Position numbers and translations under genes: made by a program
Notes under the pieces: generated by a model
Database searches by the model: none
Told to the model about the DNA's origin: nothing
The model's input: the letters and a program-made list of their open reading frames with translations, nothing else
Source: JAGVSZ01 sp963747775
Lineage (GTDB): Bacteria > Pseudomonadota > Gammaproteobacteria > Burkholderiales > SG8-39
Direction of reading: 5' to 3'
DNA: 64,000 bases
NCBI GenBank assembly: GCA_963747775.1
Contig: CAVVGT010000016.1
Location: 310,001-374,000 of the forward strand
Part shown: positions 8,850 to 18,111 of the stretch, in pieces
Numbering within the stretch: position 1 is the first letter of the stretch
Layout of the letters: every line of letters begins with the position of its first letter

Positions 8850-9656
8850 ATGCGAACGCTTGGGATCGTTGCTAAAGGGATAGTCGCAGCAAACCTGGCA
8901 TTTTTCTGGGTCGCGGCCCGTCTCGGGATGAGAGAAGCCCTATTGAGATTGAGCAAGGCCTACGATGCTCTGCTAGCGCCGAGCCGACCGCCATTGCAGA
9001 GCGTCTCCATTCGTGGGCTGGCGAACCACTACTGCAACGGCCGTGGTCTCGAGGTCGGTCCTGGCCGGAGCCCAATCTGCGAGCCGGAGAACGCGAAATT
9101 TCTCGACAAGTATCCAGGACGGCACTCCGATGGCGTTGCCATAGACTACGTGTGCGAAGCGTTCGACATACCGGTTCCGGATAGCTCATTCGACTTCCTG
9201 GTTTCTGCGCATACGCTCGAGCACCTGCCGGATCCGCTCCGGGCCCTCAACGAATGGCGCAGGGTGGTTCGTAAAGGCGGCGTTCTCTTTCTGGTCCTTC
9301 CTCATTGCGAGAGAACCTACGATGCCGGCAGGCCCGTGACGCAATTTTCCCACCACCTGGCCGACTTCGAGAAAGGAGTCGGCTTCGAGGACACGACGCA
9401 CTTCGAGGAGTTCGAGCGAATAAGCATCCCCGCGGGACGGGACCACACCTGGCTTTCAGATCCGGACTGCAGAAAGCCGGATGGAAAGTTGAATTGGGAG
9501 TGGATCGTTTCGCAGGGAGTCATCCACTACCACGTCTGGACGCAGTCCGAGATCGTGGACCTCCTGAGATACATTGGCTGCCCCGTACTCTTCGTTCAGG
9601 ACGAAGCGGTTGACCGCTCCGACAGCTTTGTCGTGGTGGGGCGGGTCGTGAAGTAG
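8850..9656 (+). CDS. SAM-dependent methyltransferase (class I)
   Basis: 268 residues from ATG 8850, preceded by GAGGGC about ten bases upstream. The first 20 or so residues form a hydrophobic helix. SAM-binding features follow: GRGLEVGPGRSPI (motif I, about residue 63), FLVSAHTLEHLPDP (motif with acidic and HxLEH element) and VLFLVLPH. The family commonly sits in EPS/LPS loci and probably methylates a sugar or a lipid-linked intermediate. It is convergent with the TOD1/MUCI70-like gene. The open frame extends upstream to 8586 but no protein-like signal is seen there. Confidence 0.75.
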   Translation: MRTLGIVAKGIVAANLAFFWVAARLGMREALLRLSKAYDALLAPSRPPLQSVSIRGLANHYCNGRGLEVGPGRSPICEPENAKFLDKYPGRHSDGVAIDYVCEAFDIPVPDSSFDFLVSAHTLEHLPDPLRALNEWRRVVRKGGVLFLVLPHCERTYDAGRPVTQFSHHLADFEKGVGFEDTTHFEEFERISIPAGRDHTWLSDPDCRKPDGKLNWEWIVSQGVIHYHVWTQSEIVDLLRYIGCPVLFVQDEAVDRSDSFVVVGRVVK

Positions 9657-9688
9657 TGGGGCCCCGCGGAGGTCCGGTCAACCCGACT

Positions 9689-10459
9689 TTATCTTCGGAC
9701 TCGATCGCGCAACCGTCCAAGTGCATCTTTTGCGGCCAAGAACCCGCGCCAGAAGGGATTTCTGGATTCACGATATTTCTCGACAAATGCCTGCAGGGAG
9801 CGAGGCTTGGTCCCGTGTGGGGTGAAATCGAAGAGAGGACTCTTATAGACGTGCCCTGGAATAACGTCCGGCCTCAATCCCCGCCTCCAGAGCACGTAAT
9901 CGAAGCTGAGCTGGTCCCGGATGCTCCCGCCTTCTATCTCCGCCCACCATTCCTCCATGGCCGCCGCCACCGTAGGAAGATTGTGCTCCCGGGCGATAAT
10001 CGTGCAAGTGTGGAGCCCGCGATGAGCCGGATACCCCGCATCGACGTAGCGCGCCATCTGCCTCTCGATCACTTCGCGATTGAACCCATGCCTGATGCAC
10101 GTTTCCGCTTCGTCGTAGATGCAGTCTCGCTCATGATGCCTATAGGTTGCGATTCCGCTCTTGAGCACCGTAGCCATCCAGGTTCGAGGATCTACTCGAG
10201 GGCATAAGTTTCCGTCTACCCACAAGCTGAACCTGTACTTCCTGAGATAGCGATGCGCAAGCACCTTGAAGACCTTCGCGCACTTGCGCGGATCAACGAA
10301 TTCCGAAGGACTGACGACCACTCTCCAACCTGGCGGACGGATCCGCGAGTCGTCCGTGAAGAGCACGAAGTGGACGCCTTGGAAGTTCGGCGCGGGCCAC
10401 GGAAATTCCTTGCGACCGAAGATCGCGGAGTAGACGACGGTCTCTAACGAATCGGCCAC
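9689..10459 (-). CDS. TOD1/MUCI70-type (DUF616) glycosyltransferase-like protein
   Basis: 256 residues from GTG 10459. The pattern ETVVYSAIFGRKEFPWPAPN, VHFVLFTDDS, HRYLRKYRFSLWVDGNLCPR, YRHHERDCIYDEAETCIRHG and IRDQLSFDYVLWR matches the TOD1/MUCI70 glycosyltransferase-like domain, in which WVDGN plays the role of a GT-A metal-binding motif. Close proteins are found in bacterial polysaccharide clusters. It follows the WbsX-like gene (stop of that gene at 10486) on the same strand, so they are probably cotranscribed. Sugar donor unknown. Confidence 0.75.
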   Translation of the reverse strand: MADSLETVVYSAIFGRKEFPWPAPNFQGVHFVLFTDDSRIRPPGWRVVVSPSEFVDPRKCAKVFKVLAHRYLRKYRFSLWVDGNLCPRVDPRTWMATVLKSGIATYRHHERDCIYDEAETCIRHGFNREVIERQMARYVDAGYPAHRGLHTCTIIAREHNLPTVAAAMEEWWAEIEGGSIRDQLSFDYVLWRRGLRPDVIPGHVYKSPLFDFTPHGTKPRSLQAFVEKYRESRNPFWRGFLAAKDALGRLRDRVRR

Positions 10460-10485
10460 GGAGTCGAAACGAGCAGGCGAAGTTC

Positions 10486-11589
10486 CTAGAGTCGCGGCAC
10501 GCTTCGCGTCTGCGACCCCTCGCGATCAAGCTCGTCTTTCAATGCCGCCAGATAGCCGCGCCCAAATCGCAAGTCGGGCTCGAGGTGATTTCCCTCGGCC
10601 CATTCGTTCCAGGACTTTACGAATATGAGACGGCGCTCGCGCGGGACGTGGCGCGTGATTTCGAGGGCACTTCGGAAGTGCTCCGCGAAGAGGCGCGGAG
10701 TCGAGCCGAACAGGACCAAGCCGTTGGCACCGCTGCGAGGAGTGTTGTCCCAGTTGGGCACGACGCAAGGATAGCGGTTCTCGCTCGGCAGCGCGCTTGG
10801 CAACAGGTGCGGGATCGCGCGCCGGTAGCTGTAGATGGTGGGAAGACGGAGGAACCGGGCACTTGCCCGCAATGCAAGCCACATCGCCCGGTGCCCGTAT
10901 TTCCAGGACGTACGCGGCGCAATGCGCTGGATTACGGCCGCATCGTAGCCGTGTTCGCTCGGATCCCATCCGGGGTCCCAACTGACGCCGACGAGTTGCA
11001 GACCTTCGAGGCCGGCCTCGCGCGCCATTTCGCGCCAAAGTGCGAGCGTGCGGTGCGGCTCAGGGAAATCGTCGGGCGAATAGATCACAAACAGGGGCTT
11101 TCCATGCACCCGGATATAGCGTGGATCTCGAAAAGCCGGGAGGAGCATTTCGAAGTGCTTCCGGTGGTCCGCCTCTCCCGGATACGTCTGCTTTATCAGG
11201 ACGCGTTTCGGTGATCCGTGCCACACACCGGTCCATGACTCATTCGCCCAGCACACGCTGAAAGGGAAATCGGGTTTTCCCGAGGCGACGACCTCGTCGA
11301 ACGGCCGGTTCAACAGGCGCTTTCCGGCAAACCAGTAGTGGTAGTAGCAGAATCCCTCGATCCCATACTCCGCGGCCATGGCGGCCTGAGCCGACCGCGT
11401 CTCGGGCACCCGTAGGTCATAGAACCCAAGGTCGGCGGGTACGTGGGGCTGGTAGTGACCTGGGAAGCGGCGACACCCCTTCGCCGTGTTCGTCCACTCG
11501 GTAAAGCCCTTGCCCCACCATTCGTCGTTCTCGGGGATCGGATGAAACTGCGGGAGGTAGAAAGCGATTGTTCGGGCTGGTGACTTCAT
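10486..11589 (-). CDS. WbsX-like protein (GH99-like domain)
   Basis: 367 residues from ATG 11589. It starts TIAFYLPQFHPIPENDEWWG and continues GFTEWTNTAKGCRRFPGHYQ, IEGFCYYHYWFAGKRLLNRP, FPFSVCWANESWTGVWHG and VKSWNEWAEGNHLEPD. This is the hallmark motif set of the WbsX/'glycosyltransferase WbsX' family, which has a TIM-barrel related to GH99 endo-mannosidases. These proteins occur in O-antigen and EPS loci; whether they hydrolyse or transfer sugar is not settled. It is the first gene of a likely two-gene unit with the TOD1/MUCI70-like gene. Confidence 0.85.
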   Translation of the reverse strand: MKSPARTIAFYLPQFHPIPENDEWWGKGFTEWTNTAKGCRRFPGHYQPHVPADLGFYDLRVPETRSAQAAMAAEYGIEGFCYYHYWFAGKRLLNRPFDEVVASGKPDFPFSVCWANESWTGVWHGSPKRVLIKQTYPGEADHRKHFEMLLPAFRDPRYIRVHGKPLFVIYSPDDFPEPHRTLALWREMAREAGLEGLQLVGVSWDPGWDPSEHGYDAAVIQRIAPRTSWKYGHRAMWLALRASARFLRLPTIYSYRRAIPHLLPSALPSENRYPCVVPNWDNTPRSGANGLVLFGSTPRLFAEHFRSALEITRHVPRERRLIFVKSWNEWAEGNHLEPDLRFGRGYLAALKDELDREGSQTRSVPRL

Positions 11590-12481
11590 TGGATCAATTG
11601 AGAATCGCGCTCGCTAACATGCAAATGAAATCCGTCGCGCCTCATGCACGAAAGATATCCGCGCGTGCCGTAAGCCCCTCTTTTTCGTTGAAGCGTTTGC
11701 GCCCGCATCGAACACTACCTGCCACGTTTGTGCTGGAAGAGATCAATGCCGCGAGTGTTGATTCTCCAGGCTGGGTAAATGCGCGTACGGGTGAGTCGTT
11801 CCGAGAGCTTCAAGATCCGTCGTTGGATAGCCACTGCGTCTCCCTCGCCTGCGGGAAGATGGCATTTCAAAGGAACGACATGCGATTTCTCGTTGGCTAT
11901 CGCGGACGGAAATCACGCCTCGTGACGATGTTTGACACTTGACGCCGATGGTCTTTTTTTTACGTTTATTCCAGACCGCCATGTCGTTCCCGGCGTGCCA
12001 GTCGCCGCGCCCGCACGAGAAGATCACTACGATGCGGCGCCGCTCGCACCTTCGGTGGTGGCCGTCCGGCGTCCCGATAGGTCCGGAAGCAGGGCTTTCC
12101 CGCAGAATGATACGTGAAGGCGGCACGAATGAAGGGATGGCGGTCTTCAGCGCCCGATTGCCGAACCGAAGCTCAATGAGCGCTTCCAGGGGAGTGCGAA
12201 GAGTGCGTGGGGGTTTCGCTCAAGCACGATCTTCGTTCGCCTTCTCGTTCTTCCAATACACTCAGACGGCATACGCAGCAGCTCGCGGGTATGCTATCTA
12301 TGGACGGAAGGTGGGCCTGGCGCCGACGCGTGGCGAACGCCGTGGCGAGAGAATGGGGCGAAGCGGCGCTGCATCAGTTCGCTATTGGATACGTCCGCGA
12401 GTTGAGTGACTGATCGGGTGCCCGCGTCGCAGTGCTGAAGGGGTTCGCGGAACGGAAACGTTCATTGCTGGGAGAGTCCTG
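11590..12481. other. Non-coding or degraded stretch
   Basis: About 890 bases with only short open frames in all directions (longest about 125 codons, none with a recognisable motif). It has an eight-T run near 11949-11957. Probably the residue of a decayed gene or intergenic sequence; no IS end, RNA gene or repeat was recognised. Confidence 0.4.
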
Positions 12482-13393
12482 ATGTTCAACGCCCTGGCGA
12501 AGGCGGTCCTCAAGAAGGCTGTGGACATGGCGATCATTTTGCCCGCGAGGTGGCTCGGCCCTGGCAGAAGCCCGTTCTCATACATGGCAACACGACTCTC
12601 GTACGAACGTCTCCGCGACGTGTTCATCCGTCGCGGTGCCGAATCGCCCGTCGATGAGGTCGCCCGCGCACGTATTGTCGAGCGCTTCGAGCGGATCGAC
12701 CGTGAGCTGAACACCTACGAGGGCGGCACCACCCTCCCCACCGACGGATTGTTCATGGCGGAGGCCCTGCTGTCGCTCCAGGTTCCTGGAGACGTGGTCG
12801 AGTGCGGCTGCTTCACAGGCGGAAGCACGTCAAAACTCTCCATAGTCGCTGACATCGTAGGCCGGCGACTGCACGTGTTCGACAGCTTCCAAGGTCTACC
12901 CGAGGTGGACGAATACAACCTCCGCGACCTCCACGCTCGGAGGTCAGTCGCTTTCATGACGCCGTGGACGGCGGGGCGCTATTCGGCGGGAAGCGTCGAG
13001 GCAGTTAAGGCCAATGTCTCGCGGTACGGGGAGGTCGGCGTGTGTACATTCGTGCAGGGCTGGCTGAAGGATACTCTCGTCGACGGGCACCTCCCTCCCG
13101 CTGTCGCGATGGCTTTTACCGATGTGGACATCCCGAGCTCGGCGCGGGACTGCCTGCTCGGGATCTGGCCGCGCCTGTCGGACGGCGGCATCTACTTCTC
13201 CCACGACGTGGCATTCATCAAGGTATTGCAAGTGCTCATGGACAGCGACGTCTGGCGCGAAGTCTTCCGGGAGCCGGCCCCGATCCTCTTCGGCGCCGGA
13301 TGGGGTCTTGGCGATTCCTCCCCGGCTCTGGGCTTCATGGTCAAGGGCCGGAGGAGCGCCGAGTACATCAAGAGCCTGACTCTGGAGAAATAG
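12482..13393 (+). CDS. TylF/MycF-type O-methyltransferase
   Basis: 303 residues from ATG 12482, with a good GGGAGAG ribosome site seven bases upstream. Motifs of the macrocin-O-methyltransferase family: VPGDVVECGCFTGGSTSKLS (SAM motif I), RRLHVFDSFQGLPEVDEYNL, VAMAFTDVDIPSSARDCLLG (metal-binding Asp pair) and FSHDVAF. Family members methylate sugar hydroxyls in a Mg2+-dependent manner. It probably modifies a sugar of the surface glycan encoded nearby. Confidence 0.8.
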   Translation: MFNALAKAVLKKAVDMAIILPARWLGPGRSPFSYMATRLSYERLRDVFIRRGAESPVDEVARARIVERFERIDRELNTYEGGTTLPTDGLFMAEALLSLQVPGDVVECGCFTGGSTSKLSIVADIVGRRLHVFDSFQGLPEVDEYNLRDLHARRSVAFMTPWTAGRYSAGSVEAVKANVSRYGEVGVCTFVQGWLKDTLVDGHLPPAVAMAFTDVDIPSSARDCLLGIWPRLSDGGIYFSHDVAFIKVLQVLMDSDVWREVFREPAPILFGAGWGLGDSSPALGFMVKGRRSAEYIKSLTLEK

Positions 13394-13573
13394 GATTCGT
13401 GTCCGTTTCTCGTCCTGGACTCCCGCGCAGGAGCGCTTCCGCGTCGAGGGAGAGGCCGACGAACGCGGCGCAGGCGCTGGCGGCGGACCGGCTTGTTGGC
13501 CGGTGGAAGCGGCGATCGCAGGGGCCGAAGGACGCGGGGTGTTCCACTGGTATTCCACCGGTCGGGTGCTGAA

Positions 13574-14365
13574 ATGGGATCAAGCTCGATCTTGAACCTT
13601 GTGAACTCGACCCTTGGTCGCGCAAACCGGGCTGGCGGAATGAAGCTCAAGGCAATGGTGAAATCCGCGCTGTTCAAGCTGAACAGGGAATGGCTCCTGT
13701 ATAGGTACCGCAGCGCACCGCCAGGCAGCGTCGCGTGGCTCGTTGGGACGGAGATGAAGTACGGCGGAATCGTCTCGGACGTGCCGACCATAAGAGTTAG
13801 CCCGAAGGACCCGCGGACGCCGGAAAGAGCCTACGCCACGCTCATGATGGGCGGAGACAGGATGCTCCATCACGGCTACGCGCGAAAGTACGCGGAGTAC
13901 CTGCATCCGTTTATGTCGGAGAGCAGACCCGTAACGCTGGCGGAAGTGGGCATCCTGAAGGGAACGGGACTCGCCATCTGGTGTGACCTCTTCCAGAGTG
14001 GAAGAGTCATGGGATTGGACATCGACCTCGGACACACCCTGCGCAACATGCCCAATCTCAGGGCTCGAGGGGCTTTCAAGGTTAGAGCTCCGGAGCTTCA
14101 CGAGTTCGATCAGTTTCTGGACAATACGGCGCTTCTCGGCAGATTGCTGCATGGAGACAAGATAGACATTTTCGTCGACGACGGTTATCACTCCGACGAG
14201 ACCATCGTTCGGACGTTGCAAAGCGCGCTTCCTCACCTGGCGGAGAGGTTCGTGTATTTCATCGAGGACAACAGCGAAGTCCACCTGAAGCTCAGGAGGC
14301 TGTACCAAAATCTATCTATCGATAGTGGAGGCCAGCTCACCGTCGTTTCGCGGCTCGTGCGCTGA
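13574..14365 (+). CDS. Class I SAM methyltransferase-like protein
   Basis: 263 residues if started at ATG 13574; ATG 13640 (MKLKAMVKSALFK) is a rival start, and neither has a strong ribosome site. Core: VTLAEVGILKGTGLAIWCDL (motif I), VMGLDIDLGH (acidic loop), IDIFVDDGYHSDETIVRTLQ and FVYFIEDN. This resembles the cephalosporin-hydroxylase/rhamnosyl O-methyltransferase group, which like TylF uses an Asp-Asp metal site (VDDGYH). It lies downstream of the TylF-type gene with a 180-base gap, perhaps as part of the same transcription unit. Confidence 0.65.
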   Translation: MGSSSILNLVNSTLGRANRAGGMKLKAMVKSALFKLNREWLLYRYRSAPPGSVAWLVGTEMKYGGIVSDVPTIRVSPKDPRTPERAYATLMMGGDRMLHHGYARKYAEYLHPFMSESRPVTLAEVGILKGTGLAIWCDLFQSGRVMGLDIDLGHTLRNMPNLRARGAFKVRAPELHEFDQFLDNTALLGRLLHGDKIDIFVDDGYHSDETIVRTLQSALPHLAERFVYFIEDNSEVHLKLRRLYQNLSIDSGGQLTVVSRLVR

Positions 14366-14389
14366 GCCCGTCTCGGCTCGCGCGAGTAG

Positions 14390-15573
14390 GTGCTTAGGCA
14401 GATCCCGAAAACGCCGGCGCCACTCGAACCCGGTTCCCGTTGGTTAGCGGGGAGACGCAGGGGGCGCACCAAAACGCGAAGGTACTTGAATCAACACGGA
14501 CCGTTTACCGTAACAGTTTTGGCAATCGGGACGCGACTATTTGAGGCGCTATCTCGTCTAGGCAAAGTAGACAGTGTAATCATCCAGCCCGCCGATTCGA
14601 CCTGCTCTGTACCGCCGGATGACCCACGCAGATACACGGAAATTCACTGGCGCCCTCGCGTGGCCGGTTATGCGAACTTTTTGCCCGAGCGAAGCGTGAC
14701 GTCGTCGCTGACCAATGCTCTGAGCATTGATACCTACGACGTGATCGTCAGCCGCTCTCTCGCTCCGATTGCCAAGCTCAAATTACCGAAAACGATTGCC
14801 ACTGTTGTCGATCTCGACGATGTCTACTACCGTCACAGCCCGTTGCTCGGTTACGGCAGGGAACTCGTCTGGCCGCGCACAAAGGCGTGGCTAAAGCAAA
14901 GCGCAATCGACCGGCAGATGCCTCGCTACTCCGGTTTCTTCTTCGTTTCAGACCGTGACCGCAATCGCTATAGCGCGCTTCGGGGCGCTGTGCTCCCAAA
15001 CGTCCCTCTTGGGATTCCTCCATCCGTCGATTTCAAGAGTTCGGGTAATACGATCCTTTTCGTGGGCTCGCTCTGGTACCCCCCGAACCGCCAAGGCGTT
15101 GACCGATTCCTTGCGCTTAGCTGGCCCGCCGTCCGTAAAGCTGTCCCTGATGTCAAGCTCGTCCTAGCTGGCGCCGTGGACCATGCGGTCAGAGCGAAAT
15201 GGAATCAATTTCCCGGCGTTACGGCCCCAGGTTTCGTCCAGGATCTTGCCTTAGCCTATCGTGACTGCGCGTTGCCATCGTGCCGATCCATTTAGGGGGT
15301 GGCACCAACATCAAGATTCTGGAATCTTTCGCGCACGGGCGCGCTTGCGTTACCACGCGCTTTTGCCAAGAGGCATTCGATGATGGGTTCCACGAGGACC
15401 GCGACCTTCGGGTCGCCGATGACGACGCCGGGTTGGGGAGGGCCTGCGTCGAGTTGTTGGGCAACGTAGCCGAGCGCGAGGCGCGCGCGCGCGGGGCGAG
15501 CAGTTATCGAGAGCAGGTTTACGGCCGAGCGCTTCAATGACACGGTCGCCTCGTTTATTGACTTGGTCGGATG
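14390..15573 (+). pseudogene. GT4-like glycosyltransferase, copy 2, frameshifted
   Basis: Paralogue of the pseudogene at 3760-4875. The main frame carries TVVDLDDVYYRHSPLLGYG, RYSGFFFVSDRDRNRY, NVPLGIPPSVDFKSSG and TILFVGSLWYPPNRQGVDR. A base is missing near 15272, and the remaining C-terminus (IVPIHLGGGTNIKILESF, then FCQEAFDDGF) is in another frame and ends near 15573 after a further shift. The N-terminal 40 residues are also degenerate: the expected MRTLLLSPHSPF-like start is replaced by low-quality sequence. It is bounded on the right by the IS21-family element at 15589. Confidence 0.8.
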
Positions 15574-15582
15574 AGAATGCAA

Positions 15583-15588
15583 TTTGGC
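15583..15588. repeat. Target-site duplication, left copy (TTTGGC)
   Basis: TTTGGC directly precedes the TG end of the IS21-family element. The same six bases follow its CA end at 17851-17856. Confidence 0.8.
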
Positions 15589-15640
15589 TGTCAGTAGGAA
15601 TCCAAAACTCCCCACTTGTGGGAATTGAATTTTCCCCACC
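15589..15640 (+). repeat. Left terminal inverted repeat of the IS21-family element
   Basis: 52 bp beginning TGTCAGTAGGAATCC and ending TTTTCCCCACC. It pairs with 17799-17850 in inverted orientation. Confidence 0.85.
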
Positions 15641-15760
15641 CTCGATGATCAGGAGATCGCAGATGGATGGGAAGGTGATGGGGACGCTGTCGGCCCGAGG
15701 GCCGATAGCGTCGGCGCGCCGGTTATGGTGGCCGTGCCCGAGGTGGGCGCGGAGGTGCCG

Positions 15761-17018
15761 GTGATCGGCAAGGAACGTTGGGAGGAGATCCGTCGAATGC
15801 GCGCAGACGGGCAAACGGTGTCGCAGATCGCGCGTCTGACGGGGCTGGACCGCAAGACGGTGCGCAGTTGTTTGGGCAAGCTCGGAGTGGACGCCCTATC
15901 GGCGGGCCGAGTGTCTCGAGACGCTGCTGTCGGCGCACCGGGCTGGCTCGACTGAGCGCGCCCCGCAGGTGCACTTACTCGGCGCGGATTCTGTTCCAGG
16001 AGTTGCGCGCCAGCGCGTGGCTACACGCGGCGGTTACGACACGGTGCGCAACGCGGTGCGGCCGCTGCGTGCGGAAGCCGCCGTGGCGGCGCTGACGCAA
16101 CGTCGCTTCGAGACCGAACCGGGCGAGCAAGCGCAGGTCGACTGGGGCCAGGTGCGGGTGCGCTTCGTCACCGGCCCGGTCGACGTGCATGTGTTCGTGC
16201 TGACGCTCGGCTACTCGCGCCGCGCCTGGGCCGAGGGCTACGAGAACGAGCGCATGGGCGCGCTGCTGGCCGCGCACGAGCACGCCTTCGCGCACTTCGG
16301 CGGACGCACCGCCGAGATTGCTCTACGACCGGATGCGCACGGTGACGTGGCAGCCCGGCGAGGGCAAGGCGCGCTGGAACCCGACCTTCGAGGCGTTCGC
16401 CCGGCACTGGGGCTTCGAGCCGCGGCTGTGCCGCCCCTACCGGGCGCAGACCAAGGGCAAGGTCGAGTCCGGGGTGAAGTACGTGAAGCGCAACTTCCTG
16501 CCCGGGCGGGTGTTCCGCGATCTGGCCGACTTCAACGACGCAGCTGCGTCGCCTGGCTGGCCGAGGTGGCCGACGTGCGCGTGCACGGCACCACCCACGA
16601 GCGGCCGATCGAGCGCTTCGCGCGCGAAGCCGGAGCGCTGGTGCGCACCCGCGACCAGCCGAGCTTCTTCCAGGCGCTGCGCCGCGAGCGCGTCGTGGCC
16701 GACGACTGGCTGGTGTCGATCGACGCCAATCGCTACTCGGTGCCGTGGCGCCTGATCGGCAAGACCGTCCAGGTGGTGCGCGTGGGCGCGAGCTGGCAGA
16801 TCTCGCACCGCGGCGCAGGTCGTGGCCGAGCACCCGGTGCTCGCCGGGCGCCATCAGCTGCAGGTCGATCCCGCGCATGGACCAGGCGCCGTGGCGCGCA
16901 ATGCGCGCACCCGCTTCGCCGCGAGCGCGCCGCCGGCGAGCGCCCCCGCGCGCATGGGCTGCACGGCGTCGAGGTGCGCGACCTCGCGGTGTACGAGCAG
17001 CTGCTGGAGGTCGCATGA
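15761..17018 (+). pseudogene. istA: IS21 transposase IstA, multiply frameshifted
   Basis: From GTG 15761 the frame gives IGKERWEEIRRMRADGQTVS and LTGLDRKTVRSCL, the IstA helix-turn-helix. Later segments appear in different frames: GGYDTVRNAVRPLRAEAAV, RRFETEPGEQAQVDWGQVRV (first catalytic Asp region), FEAFARHWGFEPRLCRPYRA and TKGKVESGVKYVKRNFLPGR (third catalytic Glu region), then VHGTTHERPIERFAREAGAL. At least three frame changes are needed (near 15900-16010, 16320 and 16545), plus another near 16815. It ends with a TGA that overlaps the istB ATG (ATGA at 17015-17018). Confidence 0.85.
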
Positions 17019-17794
17019 ACGCCGCCCAGCTGGAACGCCTCGGCGAGCACCTGCTCAAGCTGCGTCTGTTCAAGAGCCGCGAGCGGCTCGAAGCGCTGCT
17101 GCAGGAGGCCGCCGCGCAGAGAGCTGGCCTACGCGCGATTTCCTCGAGCAGGTGCTGTCCGAGGAGGTCGCCGCCAAGACCAGCAAGAACGTCACGATGC
17201 GCACCGCCATGGCCCGCTTCCCGTTCGTGAAGCCGCTGGAGACCTTCGACTTCGGCTACCAGCCCTCGATCGACAAGAAGCAGGTCCAGAGCCTCGCCAC
17301 CTGCCACTTCATCGAGCACGGCGACAACGTGCTCGTGCTCGGCCCGCCGGGGGTCGGCAAGACCCACCTCGCCGTCGCCCTGGGGCTGAAGGCGATCGAG
17401 GCCGGCTACCGGGTGCTGTTCACCACCGCCGCGCAACCTGATCGCCACCCTGACCAAGGCGCACGGCGAGGGCCGGCTGGACGAGAAGCTCAAGTTCTAC
17501 ACCACGCCGCGGCTGTTGATCATCGACGAGATCGGCTATCTGCCCATCGACCGGCTGGGCGCCAATCTGTTCTTCCAGCTGATCAGCCGTCGCTACGAGC
17601 GCGGACCGATGATCCTCACCAGCAACCAGAGCTTCGCCGCCTGGGGCGACGTGTTCGGCGACCGCGTGATCGCCACCGCGATCCTCGATCGGCTGCTGCA
17701 TCACGCGGTGACGCTCAACATCCGCGGCAACTCGTACCGGCTCAAGGAGAAGTTGAAGGCCGGCCTCGTCCGTACGGAAGAGGCCGAAGCGTGA
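17015..17794 (+). pseudogene. istB: IS21 helper ATPase IstB, frameshifted
   Basis: Starts MNAAQLERLGEHLLKLRLFK, then shifts frame near 17125. VTMRTAMARFPFVKPLETFD and the Walker A motif LGPPGVGKTHLAVALGLKAI follow, and a second shift occurs near 17432. The C-terminal part contains LLIIDEIGYLPIDRLGANLF (Walker B) and MILTSNQSFAAWGDVFGD to the stop at 17792-17794. Total length is as expected for IstB (about 260 codons), so only small indels separate it from a working gene. Confidence 0.85.
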
Positions 17795-17798
17795 ACCG

Positions 17799-17850
17799 GG
17801 TGGGGAATTTTCGATTCCCATACCTGGGGAAATTTGGGTTCCCCTTGACA
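17799..17850 (-). repeat. Right terminal inverted repeat of the IS21-family element
   Basis: 52 bp ending TGACA, inverted relative to 15589-15640, starting five bases after the istB stop codon. Confidence 0.85.
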
Positions 17851-17856
17851 TTTGGC

Positions 17857-18093
17857 CGCATGCATGCTCATGCGGGCGCTGAGGATGCGCTGCTCGACCT
17901 CCTCGGGGGTGCGATTCCACGGTCGGCCAGGCTTGCAGTTGGTGAAGTTCACCCAGTCCAGGCGTTTGCCGTGGGCCTGTCTGACCCAGTTGACCACGGT
18001 GCCCACGCTCACCCCGAAGCGCGCGGCGACCTCGCGCATGCTTCATGCTTCCCCTTTGCGCACCGCCCGCACCATCTCGCGGCGCCGCTGCTT
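17857..18093 (-). pseudogene. Transposase remnant, helix-turn-helix part (rve-type)
   Basis: Minus-strand reading gives KQRRREMVRAVRKGEA, a TGA stop, then MREVAARFGVSVGTVVNWVR and RPWNRTPEEVEQRILSARM. This resembles the N-terminal HTH of integrase-core transposases (IS481-like). The frame runs straight into the right end of the IS21-family element at 17850, so only the N-terminal 80 or so codons remain. Confidence 0.55.
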
Positions 18094-18111
18094 AATTGCG
18101 CCTTCTTACCC

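Larger units (their letters stand above)
15589..17850 (+). mobile_element. IS21-family insertion sequence, ends intact, genes broken
   Basis: 2262 bp with 5'-TGTCA...TGACA-3' ends. Imperfect terminal inverted repeats of 52 bp lie at 15589-15640 and 17799-17850; over the inner 44 bp I count 35 matches. A 6-bp direct repeat TTTGGC flanks the element, within the size range of IS21 target duplications. Inside are istA and istB in the usual order with an ATGA overlap, but both have frameshifts, so the element cannot move by itself. Confidence 0.9.

Noticed and set aside
11743..12126. 127-codon minus-strand frame in the gene desert
   Set aside because: No motif, no ribosome site and no family resemblance; probably chance.
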